Positions 57,925 through 64,000 of a stretch of DNA of 64,000 bases are shown here, in pieces. The stretch is from Halichoerus grypus. Lineage: Eukaryota > Chordata > Mammalia > Carnivora > Phocidae. The position numbers and the translations under genes are program-made. The notes beneath the pieces are model-generated. The model did no database searches and was not told the DNA's origin. It saw nothing but the letters and a program-made list of their open reading frames with translations. Position 1 is the first letter of the stretch. Each line of letters opens with the position of its first letter. The stretch covers positions 49,990,628-50,054,627 of the forward strand of contig NC_135722.1 in NCBI RefSeq assembly GCF_964656455.1, written 5' to 3'.

Positions 57925-60130
57925 TGGTATTGCCAAGGTCTTAAGTATATCCTAAGATTTAAGCCGGTATTAAACAGTAAAATACTAACAGTTCATCAAG
58001 GACACATTATATCCCTCTTAATGTTCTTGATTGATGATATCTAATTGGAACATTAGGGTTTTCAGGTACTTACCGAGGTGTGGGCCATTAGGTCTACACT
58101 TCAGGCTCAGATATATGAACCAAGAATGAAGCCACTCCAATCCCAGCCTCAGGTACACAGGATTATCATGACTTCCTGATATTAGTCCTTCCTCCATGAT
58201 GCTTTGTTAGTGGCCTTTTGGGATGATAATGCTACCCACAGAGGGAATAAAAAGCCCCACTGGATACTTTAATGAATCCTTAACTGGATTCAAGGAGAGT
58301 CAGGTGAATTCCCCTAATGCAAATGATTTAGCCATTTTTTTAGGAAAAAAAGAGAATATGAGAGTGTCCCAGTCCCATTATGTAGAATTAATTACTCCCT
58401 TGCCTGAAGTTTCAGAACATTCTGTTCATCGCTTTTTCCCAGCAGTTGTCACATTGTATTATTCTGTCATTATGTTAGTGATACTACAGTTGGGTTATTG
58501 GGTTTTTTTAATTTTTTTTTTTTTAAGATTTTATTTATTTATTTGAGAAAGAGAGCATGAGTGGGGGGAGGGGCACAGGGAGAGGAAGGAGCAGACTCTC
58601 CATTGAGCAGGGAGCCCCACGTGGGGCTAGATCTTGAGACTGCAGGATCATGACCTGAGCTGAAGACAGACACTCAACCAACCACCCAGGTGCCCCTGGG
58701 TTTTTTAATTCTTACAGGAACAAATTATTACTTTTAAAAGATAAGAGAATAGTATTTACTTTTAAAATGCTGCCTGATATTGAAAATAAATAATACTGGC
58801 ATGTTTAATACAAAAGTGAATGTTGACCTCTCTCTTCTCTCCACACCCATAATCAAGGATAATCTCCATTGACCATTTGAAATGATTGAGTCCATGAATC
58901 TCTCTCTCAACATACACACACACTCACCACATACACCACACACACACATTTTGTTTGAATTTTTTTTTAGAATTGAAATAATTCTACATGCACTGTTATT
59001 CAACTATCTCTTTCAATAAATCATATATAAGAAGTATATCACTACATATGCATCCACATTATCCCCTTCAGTTCCATGACATATACCCCGCTAACAGATT
59101 TTGCTTTAAATTTAAATGTCGATCTCCTATACTGAGGCTTAGGTGATGCACCTAGTGATCACTTTGTGTAGAAAAGGAAGTATCATGAGGCTGGAACATA
59201 TACAGAATCATTGGCTGTGGTGAATTAGGGCTAGTCAGGAGACTGACAGGAAAAGACTGAAAGACCAGAGTCAGGAGGTCTGGGGAAGCAGAATGATATG
59301 GGCATATGTTGTGAAGATCTTTGTACACATGTTACGGCCCACCAGAGACTATCCACCATGGAAGATGCAGCCAAGCTGAAGGAAGAGCATAATCAGTTAT
59401 CAGTCATCTTGTTTTCAGCCACCACAGTGTTTGCACAATGGCACATGAACTTGGAGGCCATAAAGGATGCTAGACAGCTGCCCAAGGGTCGAACACTATG
59501 GAATCCCACATAATTAAGACTGATCTAGCTACTGCCACCGCTGAATGTCAGACCTTCTAGCAACAGAGACTAACGTCAAGAATTCGGTATGGCACCATTC
59601 CTTATGGTTACCAACTAACCACTTCATGACAAATTGACTACATTTGTTCTTTTAATCCTGCCACAGGGGGCAGCTTGATCTCACAGAATTAGACATACAT
59701 TCTAAGTGTGGGATTGTCTTTCTGTCCTCAGAGCCTCAGCAGCACCACTCTCTGAAAGCTTATGGAGTGTTTCATCCACTGCACAGGATTTCACTAAACA
59801 TTATATCAGACCAGGGGACACAGGTTATAACCAAAGTAGTGAGAGAGTGGGCTCAGGACTATTCAATCCATTGGTTATATCATATGCTGCAAGTTATCTG
59901 CCTAACAGAGCATTCATACAGCTTGCAAAAGTCACATCTGAAGTACCAGCTCAAGCAGTATTCTATGGGATGGCATCCTCTTGGAGTCAATGTACACCCT
60001 GAATCAAAGACCTTCATATGTGCTGGGACCACAATGGGAAGAATGCACGGGTCATGGGAGATATTGTGCCTTCTGTCCTAACAATGACTCTGTGCTTATA
60101 GGTCCTCGTGGTGTAAAGAGTGTGTACTTT
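57925..60130 (+). pseudogene. Decayed ERVL-type provirus interior with integrase remnant
   Basis: After the LTR-like sequence comes about 2.2 kb of broken retroviral interior, interrupted by a SINE at 58514-58696. The clearest part is 59510-60100, where pieces in different frames resemble the integrase region of ERVL pol: a zinc-finger-proximal stretch containing TATAEC and RYGTIPYG (about 59525-59610), then catalytic-core text (VREWAQDYSIHW, about 59835-59870) and MYTLNQRPS (about 59985). Many stops and frameshifts, no intact frame, no second LTR found. This is an ancient genomic fossil and cannot encode anything. I assign the 57925-59500 part to the provirus only by position. Confidence 0.6.
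58499..58711 (-). repeat. Carnivore tRNA-derived SINE
   Basis: Body 58514-58696, T-rich tail at the left, head GGGGCACCTGGGTGG at the right. Flanks TGGGTTTTTTTAATT and TGGGTTTTTTAATT are the target duplication. Confidence 0.92.
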
Positions 60131-60138
60131 TTCCAGCA

Positions 60139-60367
60139 AGATTTACATTTAAGGGGCGCCTGGGTGGCTCAGTCAGTTAAGCGTCTGCTTTCGGATCAGG
60201 TCATGATCTCAGGGTCCTGGGATGGAGACCCACGTTAGGCTCCCTGCTGAGCAGGGAACCTGCTTTCCCCTCTTCCTCTGCCCCTCCCCCTGCTTGTGTT
60301 CTCTCCCTCTCTCTCTCTCTCAAATAAATAAATAAAAAATCTTAAAAAAAAAAAGATTTACATTTAA
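60139..60367 (+). repeat. Carnivore tRNA-derived SINE, young copy
   Basis: Head GGGGCGCCTGGGTGGCTCAG at 60153, tail AAATAAATAAATAAAAAATCTT. Target duplication AGATTTACATTTAA at 60139-60152 and 60354-60367. Confidence 0.95.
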
Positions 60368-60779
60368 TTATAAGCTATGACTGCCATCTGGGGACTTTGG
60401 GCTCTTGAGCAAAGAACCAGGAGGCAAGAAGAAGGCATACCATAACAGCAGGTATAATTAACCCTAATCCTCAGGAAAAGTTAAGGCTGCAGTTACACAA
60501 ATAAAAATGCCAGTTCACTGAGGTCTATCTGAAGATCGCTATTAATAGACAATACTCACTCCAGAGCTCTCTCCAGTGTTGGACACAGCTTTTTCAGGGC
60601 TATATTGCAATTCTATCTCTCTCTGTCCAACCCTACTGCTTTTCCTTTCCTTTCACTAGCGTTAAAGCGCTCATAAATACATTATGCCCCAAACACTGTC
60701 TCAGGGTCTATTTATAGAGAATGCATATTGCCAAATCTGTTTTCTAAGTGTTGTACTATTTTATACATTCAGCAATGTA
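60368..60779. other. Intergenic DNA, nothing recognised
   Basis: May still include decayed provirus sequence; no supportable call. Confidence 0.35.
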
Positions 60780-61370
60780 TGAAACTTCAAAAAAATCACA
60801 TCCACATCCTTGCTTATTGTTTCAGCCTCTTTAATTTTAGCCTGCCTGAGTAGCATTATGTATTTCTTTGTGATTTTAATTTGCATTCCTCTCATTTGAA
60901 ACACATTTTTATATGTTTATTGGTTATTCTTTGGTGAAATGGCTGTTCAAGTCTGTCCATTTTATATTAAGATGTTTGTCTTTTAATTTTTAAGTTATAG
61001 GAAAACTTCATTCTACACAAATCATTTGTCATGTGTTTTACAGTTATTTTCTTCCAGCTTTTGCTTTGTCCATTTTTTAAAAAAGATTTATTTATTTATT
61101 TGAGAGAGAGAGAGATCGAGCACAACAGGAGGGGGAGAGGGAAGAGGGAGAATATCAAGCAAACTCGATGCTGAGCACGGAGCCCGACTCGGGGCTTGGT
61201 CCCAGGACCCTGAGATCATGACCTGAGCTGAAATCAAGAGTCTGTCACTCAACCGACTGCACCACCCAAGTATTCCTGGCTTGTCTATTTTCTAACACTA
61301 TGTTTGATGCACAGAATATTTTAATTTCATTAAGTCTAACTTAACAATTGCTTCTTAGACAATGGTTAAG
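60780..61370 (-). repeat. Ancient L1 ORF2 C-terminal/3' remnant, split by a SINE
   Basis: Reverse-strand L1 text: TGTGATTTTAATTTGCATTC, ATATGTTTATTGGTTATTC and GTTTGTCTTTTAATTTTTAA match the usual complement of the L1 ORF2 end. Confidence 0.65.
61063..61291 (-). repeat. Carnivore tRNA-derived SINE, older subtype
   Basis: Body 61077-61277. Flanks GCTTTGTCCATTTT and GGCTTGTCTATTTT are an imperfect target duplication. The middle carries the AATCAAGAGTCTG variant shared with the copy at 44042. Confidence 0.9.
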
Positions 61371-61779
61371 ATTATAGTCAAATGCAGGCTAAAAGTAAAT
61401 GCTCCAAGACTGTACTTTGAATCTACACACACACAAAAGAAACCAAACACAATTAAAGGTAATTTTATAAGAGACAGTTTAAATGTATATTTTATCTCCT
61501 TTCTTCACTTAACTGCCTTAAAAAGCAGTTTTATAAATGGTATGTATGCAATATAATGCTGGACCTATAACATGTAGAAATATAATGTATGTCCAATATA
61601 TTGGACAGTACAGCACAGAGGACGTAGGCAGGTGCGACACTATATTCTTAGAAAAGTCTACACATGGTAAATTAATAACTAAAACAATATATTTTGGGGT
61701 TGTGACATTAATAGATGTATTATACATGTAACAATACCACCAATAAAGGGAAAATGGAACAGAGCTATATAGGAGTAAC
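61371..61779. other. Intergenic DNA, nothing recognised
   Basis: No gene or clear repeat. Confidence 0.35.
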
Positions 61780-62839
61780 AATTTAAATGTTCCTATATAA
61801 TCACTGAAATTAACCTAGTATACATCAGAAACTGATTTTGGTAAGATGATTGTGGTAAGCTGTATTATAATCACTAAGGAAAACCATCAAAAATATCTGT
61901 GAAAAAGTCATTAAAGAAATTAAAATGCTATATAAGACAATATTAATTTAAAGCAAAAGAAAGTTGCCAAGAAGGAACTGAGAAATTTAAAAATAAAATG
62001 AGATATAAAAAACAAAATCAAATGGCAGATGTAAATCCAACTTATCATTATCAATATTACCATTGAGAGTAATGGACTGAACAATCCAATCAAAAAGCAG
62101 AGTTTGTCAGACTAGATAATAAAACATGGCCCAACTATGTGCTTTCTGCAGGTGACATACACAAATGGATTGAAAGTAAAAGAATGGAAAGCAAAAATAG
62201 AAAACAAAAAGCAACTATGAAAAAATCGGCTATACTACCTCAGAAAAAAAATAGACTTTGAAACCAAAACCAACGGGGCGCCAGGGTGGCTCAGTCATTA
62301 AGCATCAGCCTTCGGCTCAGGTCATGATCCCAGGGTCCTGGGATCGAGCCCCGCATCGGGCTGTCTGCTCTGCGGGAAGCCTGCTTCTCCCTCTTCCATT
62401 CCCCCTGCTTGTGTTCCCTCTCTCGCTGTGTCTCTCTTTGTCAAATAAATAAAGAAAAATCTTAAAAAAAAAAAAAAGAAACCAAAACCTAAAAGGGTAC
62501 TATACATTAAGAGGCCCATTTTATAATGATAAAAGGGATCAATCCATCAGGAAATTACACCAATGATAGGCATAAGCTCACATAATAACAGAGCAGCAAA
62601 ATATATGAAGCAAAAACTGACAGTAATGAAGGGAGGAATAAACAGTTCAAAAATAAAAGCTGAAGACTTTAATACCTCCCTTTCTCACTATCAATAGTGG
62701 ATAGAACAACTGGACAGAAGATCAACAAGGAGATGGGAAACTTAAATAATACTATAAACCACTCCACTCAACAATAAGATATACATTTTTCTCAAGTGCT
62801 CATGGAACATTCTCCAGTATAGACTATATGCTAGATCAT
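61780..62839 (+). repeat. Ancient L1 ORF2 (endonuclease region) remnant
   Basis: Decayed plus-strand text such as GTGCTTTCTGCAGGTGACAT, GAAGACTTTAATACCTCCCT and GTGCTCATGGAACATTCTCC, matching the endonuclease part of the younger L1s. Split by the SINE at 62272. Confidence 0.75.
62260..62489 (+). repeat. Carnivore tRNA-derived SINE, young copy
   Basis: Head GGGGCGCCAGGGTGGCTCAG, tail TCAAATAAATAAAGAAAAATC plus poly(A). Target duplication GAAACCAAAACC at 62260-62271 and 62478-62489. Confidence 0.94.
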
Positions 62840-62966
62840 AAATATATATATATTTATATATATAATATATTATAATATATTAATATATTATCTATTAATA
62901 TAATATAATAATATAACATATTATATATGTTTATATTATATATAAATTTATATATATATTTAAAAT
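62838..62966. repeat. AT-rich, self-complementary low-complexity tract
   Basis: Pure A/T apart from a few bases, built of TATATA and AATATATTA words; highly palindromic. Confidence 0.85.
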
Positions 62967-62989
62967 AATAGAAATAACATAAACAGTGT

Positions 62990-63930
62990 TCTCTGACCTC
63001 ACAAAAATATGTGTAAGAATATACATACTGGCATTATTCATAACGGACAGAAGGTGGCAACAAACCAAATGTTCATCAATCGTCTGAATGAGAAACAAAA
63101 TATAGGATACACATTCTAGTGAGTTTGAGGATTGATCTGGGGAGTGACTAAGGAAAAGGCTTGGCCATGAGATGGCAGTAGCACAGTGAGGTAGGAGAAG
63201 TGGGGGAAGTCCCACACAGTAGGAGACCTTCCACCGGTGGTGGTAAGGGCCATCACCCCAAGGGGAAAAGGGCAAAGGAACTCCAGAGATAGAGGGCTAT
63301 TGGAAAGACGGCATGTTTCTTGACAATATCTTTCAGCAGCATGGAAGGTAGTGTCTGAGTCAGAGAGCCCTGAAGGGGAGCAGTGGTTTGAAGTCTTTTT
63401 TATAGCCCTAGAGTTTGTCTTATCTATAGCTAGCAGAAGTTGAATACAGTTTTGCGAAATATGCAAATTGGGGAGTCTCTATACGGTTATAGTTGTATTT
63501 GTTTGGGATTTACTTAAAGTATTTGGATGTGTAAGTATTTCATCTGATGCTAGTGGGCTTGAGCTCAAAGTCCTACCTGCAGTGAAGAAATAAACAATAT
63601 ACAGGTCAACACACAGCTGCTATCCTGAACCCATTTATATAACACCATAAAACGAAGTATCATTCCGCCGTAAAAATGACTAAAGTACTGATATATGCTA
63701 CATCACTATGCTAAGTGAAAGAAATCAGCCACAAAGTACCATATATTGTATTATTACATTTATAGGAAAGTGAAGAATAGGGAAATCTATTGAGCCAGAA
63801 AGTAGATTAGTGGTTCCTCCATGCTTAGGTGGAGGGTATGGGATGGAAGTGATAGCTAGAGAGTATGAAATTATTTTTGAGATGATAAAAATTGACTGCT
63901 TTGATGATTGCACATATCTGTAAATATATA
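62990..63930 (+). repeat. Ancient L1 3' remnant split by a ~520-bp insertion
   Basis: L1 text at 62990-63115 (ATGTTCATCAATCGTCTGAA) resumes at about 63636 (GAAGTATCATTCCGCCGTAA, then ATGCTAAGTGAAAGAAATCA and AGCCAGAAAGTAGATTAGTG). The two parts are contiguous in L1 3' sequences. Confidence 0.7.
63116..63635. repeat. Unidentified insertion in the L1 remnant, candidate LTR
   Basis: About 520 bases of mixed composition with no L1 similarity, purine-rich at the left and containing AATAAA near 63587. Size and position suggest a solo LTR. Family and exact ends are not determined. Confidence 0.35.
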
Positions 63931-63936
63931 TCTATT

Positions 63937-64000
63937 TTTATTTAAATTCAATTTTAACATATAGTAGATTATTAATTTCAGAGGGAGAGTTCAGTGATTC
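63937..64000 (-). mobile_element. LINE-1 3' end cut by the window edge
   Basis: Reverse complement reads GAATCACTGAACTCTCCCTC, then AATAATCTACTATATGTTAA and an AAATAAA tail, as in carnivore L1 3' UTRs. It continues beyond the window. Confidence 0.65.

Noticed and set aside
59706..60238. Overlapping open frames as a functional retroviral gene
   Set aside because: They are short pieces in different frames of a decayed ERVL integrase, and the last runs on into a SINE.
62931..63466. Minus-strand frames as a gene
   Set aside because: No family resemblance; they fall across an AT-rich tract, an L1 remnant and an unidentified insertion.

Overview
This is eukaryotic, mammalian genomic DNA. Dispersed through it are about 15 copies of a tRNA-derived SINE with the head GGGCGCCTGGGTGGCTCAG, a CT-rich body and an AAATAAATAAAATCTT-like tail. 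That form is typical of arctoid carnivores (bears, pinnipeds, mustelids) and differs from the common dog form. The species cannot be fixed from this window. There is no bacterial, plasmid or phage content, and no CRISPR array.

The gene content is a stretch of a class I (OR51/OR52) olfactory receptor cluster. Seven receptor loci were found: a 3' fragment of an OR51 gene (1-395, +); an OR51 pseudogene with two nonsense codons (3920-4852, -); an OR52/OR56-like pseudogene with a lost start and one nonsense codon (6089-7033, +); one fully intact OR52A/OR52Z-like gene (14758-15732, -); a frameshifted tandem copy of it (30669-31616, -); an OR52J3-like gene, open but shortened and missing the NPxxY tyrosine (42016-42936, -); and an OR51A-type pseudogene (53733-54671, -). 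In human, OR52J, OR52A and OR51 genes sit together beside the beta-globin locus on 11p15, so the window is probably the carnivore counterpart. No globin gene is seen here.

The rest is mostly transposon debris. Two long LINE-1 copies lie at 17759-24777 and 32518-38893, just upstream of the two OR52A-like copies. Both are dead: frameshifts, an EN catalytic Asp changed in one, an RT FADD box changed to LAHD in the other. Short 3' ends of the same L1 family lie at 5176, 11167, 12527, 25407, 46094 (twin-primed) and 48313; every one has its 3' segment on the + strand. Older L1, L2 and MIR pieces, a decayed ERVL provirus remnant (57640-60130), candidate LTRs, simple repeats and a 200-N assembly gap (27653-27852) fill the remainder.

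I see no previously undescribed molecular system. The most unusual items are a copy of one L1's own 5' junction inside its ORF2 (37641-37763), an 84-bp inverted L1 micro-insertion with a 15-bp target duplication (9545-9658), a target site apparently used twice (49083/49564/49786), and the early decay signature in the OR52J3-like gene.
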